The notes under the pieces: generated by a model
Databases searched by the model: none
What the model was told of the DNA's origin: nothing
The model's input: the letters and a program-made list of their open reading frames with translations, nothing else
Part shown: positions 53,759-62,582 of the stretch, in pieces
How positions within the stretch are numbered: the first letter of the stretch is position 1
Layout of the letters: each line of letters starts with the position of its first letter
Made by a program: the position numbers and the translations under genes
NCBI GenBank assembly: GCA_963801035.1
Contig: CAWDDF010000003.1
Coordinates: forward strand, 744,001-808,000
Reading direction: 5' to 3'
Origin: JACCZX01 sp963801035
Lineage (GTDB): Bacteria; Pseudomonadota; Gammaproteobacteria; Burkholderiales; Burkholderiaceae_F
Length of the DNA stretch: 64,000 nucleotides

Positions 53759-55153
53759 TCACGACGCGCGCTTCGGTGTGCCGCCTGCGCCCAGATCCCA
53801 ATACAGCCCCGTCATCACGGCGAGCGCTTCGCGCAGAACTTCCGGCGGCAGATGCTCGTTCGGTGCGTGCTGCGAGCATCCCGGATACGAATGCGGCACC
53901 CACACGGTGCGCAGCCCGAGCACGTCGGTGAAGATGTCGTTCGGCAGCGAACCGCCGAGGTTCGGCAGCAGCGCCGGCTTCTTGCCGCTGGTGCGCGCAA
54001 CCGACTCCATTGCCCATTGCACCCACGGATCGTCGGGATCGATGCGCGTCGCGTGGAACATCTCTTCGCGCGTCGCTTCGATCTTCACCATCGAAAATCC
54101 CTGCTGGTCCAGATGCCTGCGCAGTGCCGGAAGGATGTTCTTCGGGTCGACGCCGACGACGAAACGAAGTTGACAGCGCGCCCATGCGCGCGGCGGAATC
54201 GCGTTGACCGGCGTCTCCGGATTGCCGGTCTTATACGCAAGCACTTCGAACGAGCACCAGCCAAACACTCGCTCAGCCGGCGTGAGTCCGGGCTCGCCCC
54301 ACCACGGCTCGACCTTCGGTCCGTCGGGGCCGCCGTCAACTTCGCAGTCGGCGAGCGCGCGTCGCACAGACGCCGGTAATTCGCTCGGCACCCACTCGCG
54401 CACGAGTATCTGTCCGGTCGGTGACGCGATGCTCGCAATCGCGTGCGCGAGCTGGAGCCCCGGATTCGAGATCAGTCCGCCCCAGTTTCCCGAATGCGCA
54501 CCACCCTTGCGTGCTTCGATCGTCAGGTCGAAGTTCATGTTGCCGCGCGAGCCAAGGAAGATCGTCGGTCGGTCAGCGCGCAGCCGCGGTCCGTCGGAGG
54601 CGATCAGCAGATCCGCCTTGAAGAGATCTCGGTTTGCCTCGCACACTTCGCGCAGTCCAGGCGATCCGGTTTCCTCGCCCATCTCGATCAGATACTTTGC
54701 GTTGAAGCCGAGCCGCCCGCGCTCGGAAAGCACGTTGGCCATTGCCTGCATGTTGACCGAGTGCTGGCCTTTGTTGTCTGCGATGCCGCGGCCGTACCAG
54801 CGTCCATCGTGCTCGGCCAGTGTCCACGGCGACAGACCATCCTTCCACTCGCGTTCGAGCCCGCGAATCACGTCGCCATGTCCATAGCCGAACACTGTCG
54901 GCAGCTTCGGATCTTCGATCCGCTGCGCGAACAGGAACGGCGCTTTTGCTTTCGGATGCGTCAGCGTGCGGCACTCGAAGCCCATCGCCTCGAAGGCTGG
55001 TTGCATCTCCGATCCGAGATAGCGCGCGAGATCCGGTGCGCGCTCAGGATTTTGACTCTCGGTCGGAATCGCGATGCGGCGCGCGAGGAGGGCTTTGAAC
55101 TCGCCCGAGTCGAAGTTCTGCTCGGCGCGAGTAATGGCGGCTGTGCGGTTCAT
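53759..55153 (-). CDS. M20 family metallopeptidase
   Basis: A 464-residue dinuclear zinc peptidase. Landmarks are VFGYGHGDVIRG, WYGRGIADNKGQHSVNM (bridging Asp near residue 132), LIEMGEETGSPGL (catalytic Glu pair near 167), the lid segment RKGGAHSGNWGG and the last ligand His in SQHAPNEHLPPEVL. Family members cleave dipeptides or N-acylated amino acids. It lies 22 bases after dppF on the same strand as a complete oligopeptide/dipeptide importer, so the imported peptide is probably its substrate. GGGAAG precedes ATG 55153. Confidence 0.92.
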   Translation of the reverse strand: MNRTAAITRAEQNFDSGEFKALLARRIAIPTESQNPERAPDLARYLGSEMQPAFEAMGFECRTLTHPKAKAPFLFAQRIEDPKLPTVFGYGHGDVIRGLEREWKDGLSPWTLAEHDGRWYGRGIADNKGQHSVNMQAMANVLSERGRLGFNAKYLIEMGEETGSPGLREVCEANRDLFKADLLIASDGPRLRADRPTIFLGSRGNMNFDLTIEARKGGAHSGNWGGLISNPGLQLAHAIASIASPTGQILVREWVPSELPASVRRALADCEVDGGPDGPKVEPWWGEPGLTPAERVFGWCSFEVLAYKTGNPETPVNAIPPRAWARCQLRFVVGVDPKNILPALRRHLDQQGFSMVKIEATREEMFHATRIDPDDPWVQWAMESVARTSGKKPALLPNLGGSLPNDIFTDVLGLRTVWVPHSYPGCSQHAPNEHLPPEVLREALAVMTGLYWDLGAGGTPKRAS

Positions 55154-55175
55154 GACTTCCCTTTGCGATGTTTGG

Positions 55176-56156
55176 TCAGGCGGCCTTCTCCTGCCCGTGA
55201 ACCGGATACAGGTGACACGCGACAGCGCCGTTCTGATATTGCGCGAGCAGCGGAACGATGGCGCTGCAATGCTTCATTCGCTGCGGGCAGCGCGGATGGA
55301 AAGGGCATCCCGACGGCGGATTCATTGGATCGGGAAACGCTAGACCAAGTCCGACGTCTGGGACACCGAGTCCGGGCTCCGGCGTCAGCACGCTTGCGAG
55401 CAGCGCCTGCGTGTACGGATGGCGCGGCGTACGAAAGAGCTGATCGGTATCGGCCTGCTCGACCACTTTGCCGAGGTACATCACCGCCACTTGTGTTGCG
55501 ATGTGCTCGACCACCGCCAGGTTGTGGCTGATGAAGATATACGTCAGATGAAAGTCGCGGCGCAGGTCCATCAGCAAGTTCAGGATCTGCGCCTGCACCG
55601 AGACGTCCAGCGCAGAAGTCGGCTCGTCGCAGATGACGATCGCCGGCCGCATCACCAGCGCGCGCGCGATTGCGACGCGCTGCCGCTGCCCGCCGGACAA
55701 TTGCCCCGGCGTGTTGTCGGCATAACGCGCCGGCAGCCCGACGCGCTCCAGCATCTCAATCGCTGTCCTGCGCCGCTCCGAAGTCGTGCCGATGCCGTGC
55801 ACTTCGAGCGGAAGTGCGACGATCGAAGCGATGTCACGACGGGGGTTCAGCGACGAATACGGATCTTGAAACACCGGCTGTACGCGGCGTGCGATCGCCT
55901 TGCGGTCGAGCGTGAAGAGATCCTGTCCCTCGAGGGTGATGCGGCCGCTGGTCGGAGCCAGCAGTCCGAGCAGCATGCGGGCGAGCGTCGTCTTGCCGCA
56001 GCCCGATTCACCGACGATGCCGAGCACATCGCCGCGCTCGATCGTCAAATCCACGCCGTTGACCGCGTGCAGCGTCCGGCCTTTGCGGAAGAAGGTTGCG
56101 CCGATCGGAAATGCGCGCGTCACCGAATGCGTCTGCATCAACGAGGGCGCGATCAC
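55176..56156 (-). CDS. Peptide/nickel-type ABC transporter ATP-binding protein (DppF-like)
   Basis: GTG 56156 in a four-base overlap with the dppD-like gene; 326 residues. The ATPase motifs are Walker A GESGCGKTTL, Q-loop VFQDPYSSLNP, signature LSGGQRQRVAIARAL, Walker B VICDEPTSALD and the His switch ISHNLAVVEHI. The C-terminal oligopeptide-transport domain has a Cys cluster (CPFHPRCPQRMKHC), typical of DppD/DppF proteins. It pairs with DppD to energise uptake. Confidence 0.94.
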   Translation of the reverse strand: MIAPSLMQTHSVTRAFPIGATFFRKGRTLHAVNGVDLTIERGDVLGIVGESGCGKTTLARMLLGLLAPTSGRITLEGQDLFTLDRKAIARRVQPVFQDPYSSLNPRRDIASIVALPLEVHGIGTTSERRRTAIEMLERVGLPARYADNTPGQLSGGQRQRVAIARALVMRPAIVICDEPTSALDVSVQAQILNLLMDLRRDFHLTYIFISHNLAVVEHIATQVAVMYLGKVVEQADTDQLFRTPRHPYTQALLASVLTPEPGLGVPDVGLGLAFPDPMNPPSGCPFHPRCPQRMKHCSAIVPLLAQYQNGAVACHLYPVHGQEKAA

Positions 56157-57214
56157 TCCGGCAACTCCTGATGAATGCAGCGCCAGTCATGCTGATCGAC
56201 ACCGCGCACCGGTATCGCAGAGGCGCATTCGGGCCGCGCGTATGCGCACCGGTCACGGAAGCTGCAGCCGCGAATATCGCCGACGAGCGACGGCACGACG
56301 CCCGCGATCGTTCCGAGGCGCCCGCCACGCTCGGTACGGCCTGGCACCGGAATGCAGCTCAACAGTCCGCGCGTGTACGGATGGCGTGGCGACGCGAATA
56401 CTTTCGCCGCTGTGCCTTCCTCGACGATCTCGCCGGCGTACATCACCGCCACGCGGTCGGCGATGCGAGCGACCACGCCGAGGTCGTGTGTGATCAGCAC
56501 CATCGCAATGCCGAGATCTTTCTGCAGGTCGGCCAGCAGCCGCAGGATTTGCGCTTGAATCGTCACATCCAGCGCGGTGCTCGGCTCATCGGCGATCAGC
56601 AGCTCGGGACTGCACATCAGCGCCATCGCAATCATCACGCGCTGGCGCAACCCGCCGGAAAGCTGATGCGGATACTGTCCCATCCGTTCGGCCGCCGATG
56701 CGATGCCGACCTTACCGAGCAGCTCGATCGCGCGCTCGCGCGCCTTCGATTCGCCGCCGCCGCGATGAAGTTGATACGCCTCCATCAGTTGGTTGCCGAT
56801 CGTGTACGCCGGGTTCAACGCAGTCATCGGCTCCTGAAAAATCATTGCCATCCGGTTGCCGCGCAATGCATTAACGCGCTTGCTTGTCGCGTGCAGCAGA
56901 TCCTCACCGAGCAGCCGCAGCGACTTTGCACGGCGCTTCGCGGCTGTGGGCAGCAGGCTCATCAGCGCGAGCGACGTGATCGACTTGCCGCAGCCCGATT
57001 CACCGACGATGCACAGAGTCTCCGCTCGACGCACCTGAAACGACACATTGCGCACGGCGCGCAGCAATCCGTGCGGCGTGGCGATATCGACGCTCAGGTC
57101 CTGCACATCGAGTACCACCTCGCTCGCGGGCTCGACGATCGGCCGCGGCATTGCACTCATGAACACCCGCGCACGACGCGCGGGGTCGCCCTTGGGGCGG
57201 CCCGGCGGGCTCAT
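56153..57214 (-). CDS. Peptide/nickel-type ABC transporter ATP-binding protein (DppD-like)
   Basis: A 353-residue ATPase. Walker A is GESGCGKSI, the Q-loop is MIFQEPMTALNP, the signature LSGGLRQRVMIAMAL, Walker B LLIADEPSTALD and the switch THDLGVVARI. The C-terminal Cys-containing DppD segment reads CSFRDRCAYARPEC. The first 30 residues before VVLDVQDL are variable, so the true start could be later. Overlaps of four bases with both neighbours show tight translational coupling. Confidence 0.94.
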   Translation of the reverse strand: MSPPGRPKGDPARRARVFMSAMPRPIVEPASEVVLDVQDLSVDIATPHGLLRAVRNVSFQVRRAETLCIVGESGCGKSITSLALMSLLPTAAKRRAKSLRLLGEDLLHATSKRVNALRGNRMAMIFQEPMTALNPAYTIGNQLMEAYQLHRGGGESKARERAIELLGKVGIASAAERMGQYPHQLSGGLRQRVMIAMALMCSPELLIADEPSTALDVTIQAQILRLLADLQKDLGIAMVLITHDLGVVARIADRVAVMYAGEIVEEGTAAKVFASPRHPYTRGLLSCIPVPGRTERGGRLGTIAGVVPSLVGDIRGCSFRDRCAYARPECASAIPVRGVDQHDWRCIHQELPE

Positions 57215-58119
57215 GTCCGACCCTCAGGCGAAAACAGGTCGCGCAGTCCGTCGCCAGCGAGGTTGATCGCAAAGATCAGCATCGCGAGCGCGGCGCCGGG
57301 CAGCGCAATCAGCCAGAACGAAAAGAACATGTACGCCTTCGCTTCGGAGATCATCAAACCCCACGACGGCAGCGGCGGCTGCACGCCGAGCCCGAGGAAC
57401 GACAGTGCCGCTTCGAGCAGGATCGCGCTTGCCGCTTCGAGCGTGGCGACGACGATCAGATGCGGCAGCACGTTCGGCAACACTTCGCCGAGCAGCACGC
57501 GCGGTGTGGATGCGCCGGCCGCCTGCGCGGCTGCGATGTAATCGAGCGAGCGCACCTGCTGCGTGGCGCTGCGCATCACGACCGCGAAGCGGTCCCATTT
57601 CAGCAGCCCCAGCACCATGATGACTACCCACAACGATCCGCCGACCAGTGCCACTGTCGCGAGCGCGACCAGGATCACCGGCATCGACAGGCGCGTCGTC
57701 ACGAGGAAGCTGACCGCCATGTCGGTCTTGCCGCCGAAGTAGCCGGCGAGCATTCCCATCGTCGTGCCGATCAGCCCCGACATGATCGCAACCGAAATGC
57801 CGATCAGCAGCGAAATGCGTGCGCCATAGAACAGCCGCGACAGATAGTCGCGCCCAAGCGGATCGGTGCCGAGCGGATGCGCCCACGAGCCGGCGTCGTA
57901 CCAGAACGGCGGCACGTTGCGGTTGGCGAGGTCCTGCGCATACGGGTCGTACGGTGCAAGCCACGGCGCCGCGAGCGCGATGAATACGATCGCGGCGAGA
58001 AGCCCGCAACCGACGAGCACCGCCTTGTTCTTCCACACGCGGCGCCAGAGCCCGGGCGCTGCGACGACGATGCCGCCTGGCTCCAGCCCGATCGCCGCGA
58101 CATCCATGCTGCTCGACAT
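57211..58119 (-). CDS. Peptide/nickel-type ABC transporter permease (DppC-like)
   Basis: I start at ATG 58119 (MSSSMDVAAIG); a longer frame to 58167 would overlap dppB. The 302-residue protein has an N-terminal helix (AVLVGCGLLAAIVFIALAAPW), the DppC pattern HPLGTDPLGRDYLSRL, five further helices and the EAA cytoplasmic loop LDYIAAAQAAGASTPRVLL that docks the ATPases. SFLGLGVQPPLPSWG is a C-terminal family motif. It forms a heterodimeric pore with DppB. Confidence 0.93.
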   Translation of the reverse strand: MSSSMDVAAIGLEPGGIVVAAPGLWRRVWKNKAVLVGCGLLAAIVFIALAAPWLAPYDPYAQDLANRNVPPFWYDAGSWAHPLGTDPLGRDYLSRLFYGARISLLIGISVAIMSGLIGTTMGMLAGYFGGKTDMAVSFLVTTRLSMPVILVALATVALVGGSLWVVIMVLGLLKWDRFAVVMRSATQQVRSLDYIAAAQAAGASTPRVLLGEVLPNVLPHLIVVATLEAASAILLEAALSFLGLGVQPPLPSWGLMISEAKAYMFFSFWLIALPGAALAMLIFAINLAGDGLRDLFSPEGRT

Positions 58120-58126
58120 CAGGTCC

Positions 58127-59045
58127 CTAAGCCACTCTGATGCGCGGATCGAGCCACGCGTTGGCAACGTCCGCCGCCAATGTCAGCACGACGTAGATCA
58201 CCGACAGCAGCAGCACGATGTTCTGCATCACCGTAAAGTCCTTGAAGGTAATGCTCTGGTAGGCGAGGTAGCCGAGTCCATCGAGCGCGAAGATCGTCTC
58301 GACGACGACCGAGCCGCCGAGCAGAAAGCCCAACTGAACAGCGGCAAGCGCAACCACCGGCACTACGGCGTTGCGCAACGCGTGCTTGAAGATGACCTTG
58401 CTCGAGGGCAGGCCCTTCGCGCGAGCGGTTCGGATGTAATCGGCCTCCAGCACCTCGATCATTCCCGCACGGATCAGCCGCATGAACGCCGGCGCTGCGT
58501 AGTAGCCGAGCGCGATCGTCGGCATCACGAAGTGCTGCCACGTGCCGCTGCCTGACACCGGCAGCCAGCGGAGCGTGATCGAGAACAGCATGATCAGCAG
58601 CAGCGCGAAGAAAAAGTTCGGCAGCGCCTGCCCGAGCACGGCGAGCGCGAGGCACAGCCGGTCGATCCAGCTGTTGCGGTAGACCGCGGCCGCGACGCCA
58701 AGCGGAACCGAGATCGCCAGCGCGAACAAAATCGACAGCAGCCCGAGCACCATCGTCGTCTGCAGCTTCGAGAAGATCAGCGGTGCTGCCGGAGTCTTGA
58801 AGTAGATCGATTCACCAAGATCGCCGGAGAGCGTTCTGCCGAGCCAGTCGACATACTGCACCGGCAGCGGACGATCGAAGCCGTAGGTCTTGCGGATCAG
58901 CTCGATGTCTTCGGACCGCGCGCCTTCGCCGGCGAGCGCAATCGCCGGGTCGCCCGACAGATCGCAGCAGCAGAAACGCGATGATCGAGACGGCCAGAGC
59001 GACGAGGATCGCCAGCCCGAGCCGTTTCAGGATGTAGCCGAACAT
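58127..59045 (-). CDS. Peptide/nickel-type ABC transporter permease (DppB-like), one frameshift
   Basis: ATG 59045 opens MFGYILKRLGLAILVALAVS. The frame changes at CCC 58953-58955 on the + strand. Removing one base gives LRSVGDPAIALAGEGA, then RPLPVQYVDWLGRTLSGDLG, and 305 residues, the usual DppB length. Six membrane segments are visible, with the EAA loop ADYIRTARAKGLPSSKVIFKH and the family pattern GFLLGGSVVVETIF. The dppC start is eight bases beyond its stop. Confidence 0.92.
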
Positions 59046-59077
59046 CCAGGGATCCGGAGCCGTTTACACGGCCGCGA

Positions 59078-60614
59078 TTACTTCCAGGTCATCTCCCACA
59101 AACGAACCGTCTCGTCCGGATACGCGGCGAAGTTCAAGTCCTTGGTCGCGACGTAGTACACCGGCAGCGACCACAGCGGCGCCGAATACGCGTTGTCGGC
59201 GATCCTCTTCAGCGCCTGCTGGTATGCCTGCTTGCGTACCGCCGGATCGACCGAGTTGTTTCCCTTCTTCAGCAGGTCCTGCACTTCCTTGTCGCGCGTG
59301 ACGTCGTCGGGTTCGCCGCCGAACCACACCGGTATCGACGCGGACACATCGTTGACCGAGAACGAGCCCCACGTCTGGTGCGTCAGTGAAGCTTTGCCGG
59401 CGCGGATTGCATCGCGCATCGCGGCGTACTGAGAGAACGTCAGCTTCGCGCGAATGCCTACCTGCTGCAGGTTGTTGATGATCGCTTCGGTCTGGTTGCG
59501 CTCGCGGTACGCGAAGATCTCGGTGTCGAAGCCGTTCGGGTAGCCCGCTTCGGCGAGCAGCTTCTTCGCCAACGCCGGATCGTACGAGTAGCGAGCCGCG
59601 CCTTCGTTAGTGCAGCCGAACTGCGACGGGAAACACTGCGTGTGCAACACCCGCGAACCAGCGCCGACGATATTCTTGACGATCGACTCGCGGTCGATCG
59701 CATGAATGATCGCCTTGCGAACGCGCGGGTCTTTCAGCTGCGGCGCGGGCGAGTTTTCCATCGTGTTCATCTGCATGAACACGATGCGCATCGTCTCGCC
59801 GCTGACCACCTGCAGATGCGGCACCTTCGCGGCCTGTTCGGCCTGGTCCTTCGGCACGTGCATGATCAGATCGGCGCCGCCGGACAGCATCTCCGCCATC
59901 TGCGTCTGCCGGTCCGGAATGAAGCGGATCTCCACCTTGTTGATCTTCGGCGCGCTCTTCGGCCCGTTGAAGTAATCGGGATTGCGCTCGAGCGTGATCG
60001 ACTTGCCGGGTACGTAATTCGTCACGCGATACGGACCGGTGCCCACCGGCTTCGCATTCATGCCTTTCGGTCCGACTTCGGCGTAGTACTTGGCCGGGTG
60101 AATCACCACCGGAGTGGCCAAGTACTCGAGCGCGGCCGGAAACACCTGCTTGGTGGTCAAGCGCACCTTGTACTTGTCGATCTTGGTCGCCTTGTCGATC
60201 CAGTTGACGTTGGCTTGCGTCGTAACCTTGTTGGCAGGGTCGGCAACGAAGTTGAGCGTGTAGACGACCGAGTCAGCATCGAACTCCTCGCCATTGTGGA
60301 ATTTGACGCCCTTGCGCAGATCGAACTCAATCGTCTTGTCGTCGATCTGCTTCCAGCTCGTCGCGAGATTGCCTTTGTATTCGTTGGTCTTCGGATCGAG
60401 CACGACCAGCGTGTCCCACACATTGGCGCCGATGATCACGCCGATGCGCACATTGTTGAAGAAAGGGTCGACGCTCTCCGGTGCCTGGTCGTATGCAAAG
60501 CGGACTGTGTCGTCCTTCTTCGCGGCCAGCGCTGGCCCGGCGGCGAACACGCTGGTGAGCAATAAACCGGCGACGAATTTTCAGCCATGGGCGGGCTAAG
60601 GTGAGGTTCTGCAT
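59078..60614 (-). CDS. Peptide/nickel-type ABC transporter substrate-binding protein (DppA-like), one frameshift
   Basis: ATG 60614 with AAGGAG upstream begins MQNLTLARPWLK. A T4 run at 60578-60581 (+ strand) shifts the frame; one base fewer gives KFVAGLLLTSVFAAGPALA, a proper Sec leader. The mature protein has SBP_bac_5 landmarks: DDTVRFAYDQAPESVDPFFN, FDLRKGVKFHNGEEFDADSV, YKVRLTTKQVFPAALEYLA, GTGPYRVTNYVPGKSITLER and PRVRKAIIHAIDRESIV. Repaired length is 511. It captures peptides or related ligands in the periplasm and heads the dpp-like operon. Confidence 0.92.
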
Positions 60615-60710
60615 AGCGCTCCTTGATTTCGTTCTCTCGAGTTACCGTACTGAGTGGGGTCAACGGCAGGTGCATGCGCCTTGTGACCTGCTGTGCAGGG
60701 ACAGAAAAAG

Positions 60711-61136
60711 CTACTTCTTCGCCGGGCCGCTGCTGGCAGAGGGCTTGTGTTCGCATTCCCCGACGCGCTTACCAGCCAACTTCATCGTCATCGCGCCCTC
60801 CTTCATTTTCATGTTCATCACGCCGTTCCACGCCTCCATCCCTTGGTAGGTCATGTTGCCGTCGGCGCTCGAGCCGTCATTGCATGTCATCTTCCAGCGC
60901 CACCCGTTCGCCAGTTTCTGTTGCTCGGTCATCTGACAATTCTCGCGGGCTTGAAATGGTGGCTGTTCCTTACCAGCACAAACCCGCTGAGTGCTGGCCG
61001 GCATGGCCATCGGCATACCCGGCATCTCCATTTGGGACGTGATGTCCCACAAGTCGCCCTTCTGAGTCTGGGCGTGAGCCCCCGCAACGGTTGCAATTGC
61101 CGCGGCAGCGGCGAAGGAGGTGAAGAGCAGGCGCAT
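60711..61136 (-). CDS. DUF3617 domain protein, exported
   Basis: ATG 61136 starts a Sec leader (LLFTSFAAAAAIATVAGAHA). The 141-residue precursor has the DUF3617 pattern: GDLWDITSQMEMPGMPMAMPA, then Cys in QRVCAGKEQ, CQMTEQQKLANGWRWKMTC and a final GECEHKP. The four cysteines are placed as in the family and may form disulfides. These are periplasmic proteins of unknown function. GAAGGAGGTG upstream of the start is a good ribosome site. It is divergent from the RND adaptor gene. Confidence 0.88.
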   Translation of the reverse strand: MRLLFTSFAAAAAIATVAGAHAQTQKGDLWDITSQMEMPGMPMAMPASTQRVCAGKEQPPFQARENCQMTEQQKLANGWRWKMTCNDGSSADGNMTYQGMEAWNGVMNMKMKEGAMTMKLAGKRVGECEHKPSASSGPAKK

Positions 61137-61353
61137 TTGGACAGTTCTCCTAGTTGTCGACGCTGACTGAAGCAATCCGACGACTTGATCGTCTCGCGCT
61201 GTGGCGAAAGCAGAGAGTAGTCCGCATCGCGGCGACCTTGCACCATCCTCAATGCAAAGGCGCAAACGCGGCAATCACCTCCGGCAGACTCCAACCACGC
61301 CTCGCTGCCACTCCACCCATTAGCACGCTGATCCGCCTGTTAGCATCGCAGCC

Positions 61354-62553
61354 ATGTGCCGATCGCTGGTGCTCCGGCTCCCCCTTTTCATCGCCCTCGC
61401 CCTGACTGCCGCATGTGACCGTGCGGGCCCGCCGCCGGCAGAAAAAAAAGCGCCCGAAGTCACTGTCATCACCGTGAAGCCGCAAAGCGTGGTGATCAAG
61501 ACGCTGCTGCCCGGCCGCACGGCACCCACGCTGATCGCTGAAGTGCGCCCGCAGGTGACAGGGATCGTTGAGTCCCGTACTTTCAATGAGGGAGCGGAGG
61601 TCAAGGCGGGCAGCACGCTGTTCAAGCTGAACGCGGCCACTTACCAGACCACTTACGAGAGTGCACGTGCCGCCGTGGCAAAGGCGGAAGCGGGCGTGCA
61701 AACCGCGCGCCGCAACGTCGAACGCAACAAAGAGCTCGTCGAAATCAAGTTCGTCAGTCAGCAGGCCTATGACGACGCCGTAACGGCGCTGCATCAGAAC
61801 GAAGCCGACCTCGCGGGCGCGAAGGCTGCCGCCGAGGCGGCACGGATCAACCTTGCGTACACCAACGTCGTCGCGCCGATTTCCGGACGCACGGGCAAGT
61901 CCAGCGTCACGGCGGGTGCTCTGGTTACGGCGAACCAGGCGTCGCCGCTCGTGACGATCCAGCAGATGAACCCGATGTATGTGGATGTCACGCAGTCGAG
62001 CACCGAAGTGCTTCGATTGCGAAGAGCAATGGCCAGCGGCGAACTGAAGCGCGCGCGCAACGATGCGGCACGCGTGACGCTGCTGCTCGACGACGGCGCG
62101 CCTTATTCGCAGGAGGGCACGCTGCAGTTTTCTGATGTGACCGTCGATGCTTCGACAGGCGCGATCACGTTGCGCGCGTTGTTTCCGAATCCGGAAAACG
62201 TCCTGTTGCCCAACATGTTCGTGCAGGCGGTGATCGAGGAGGGTGTGCGCGAGAACGCGATCCTTGTGCCGCAGCAAGCGGTAACGCGCGACGCGAAGGG
62301 TCAGGCGATTGCGATGGTGGTTGGCTCGGATAACAAGGTCGAGCAAAGACAACTGAAAACTGGGCGCACGATCGGCAGCGACTGGCTGCTCGACTCCGGG
62401 CTGCAGGCGGGCGACCGCGTCATTATCGAAGGACTGCAGAGAGCCATGCCAGGGACGGTTGTGCAAGCGATGCCGGCCGGCGCACCGAATGCAGGCGCGT
62501 CGAGCGCTACCGCGAACTCGAAAGCGGCGGCACCGCCGGCTGCCACTCGCTGA
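61354..62553 (+). CDS. RND efflux pump periplasmic adaptor (AcrA/MexA-like)
   Basis: A 399-residue lipoprotein with lipobox LTAAC at residue 21. The barrel-sandwich/lipoyl halves are APTLIAEVRPQVTGIVESR and NLAYTNVVAPISGRTGKSSV. Between them is a coiled-coil hairpin (residues 105-165, KAEAGVQTARRNVERNKELV). The beta-barrel and membrane-proximal domains follow. The C-terminus is Ala-rich. It links the inner-membrane pump to an outer-membrane channel, which is not encoded in the window. It is followed 29 bases later by the RND pump gene. Confidence 0.93.
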   Translation: MCRSLVLRLPLFIALALTAACDRAGPPPAEKKAPEVTVITVKPQSVVIKTLLPGRTAPTLIAEVRPQVTGIVESRTFNEGAEVKAGSTLFKLNAATYQTTYESARAAVAKAEAGVQTARRNVERNKELVEIKFVSQQAYDDAVTALHQNEADLAGAKAAAEAARINLAYTNVVAPISGRTGKSSVTAGALVTANQASPLVTIQQMNPMYVDVTQSSTEVLRLRRAMASGELKRARNDAARVTLLLDDGAPYSQEGTLQFSDVTVDASTGAITLRALFPNPENVLLPNMFVQAVIEEGVRENAILVPQQAVTRDAKGQAIAMVVGSDNKVEQRQLKTGRTIGSDWLLDSGLQAGDRVIIEGLQRAMPGTVVQAMPAGAPNAGASSATANSKAAAPPAATR

Positions 62554-62582
62554 GCGACCAACGAGTCGACGGACGCTAGGCG

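Noticed and set aside
56096..57541. A 481-residue open frame on the + strand
   Set aside because: It is antisense to the dppD- and dppC-like genes, whose motifs are intact on the minus strand.
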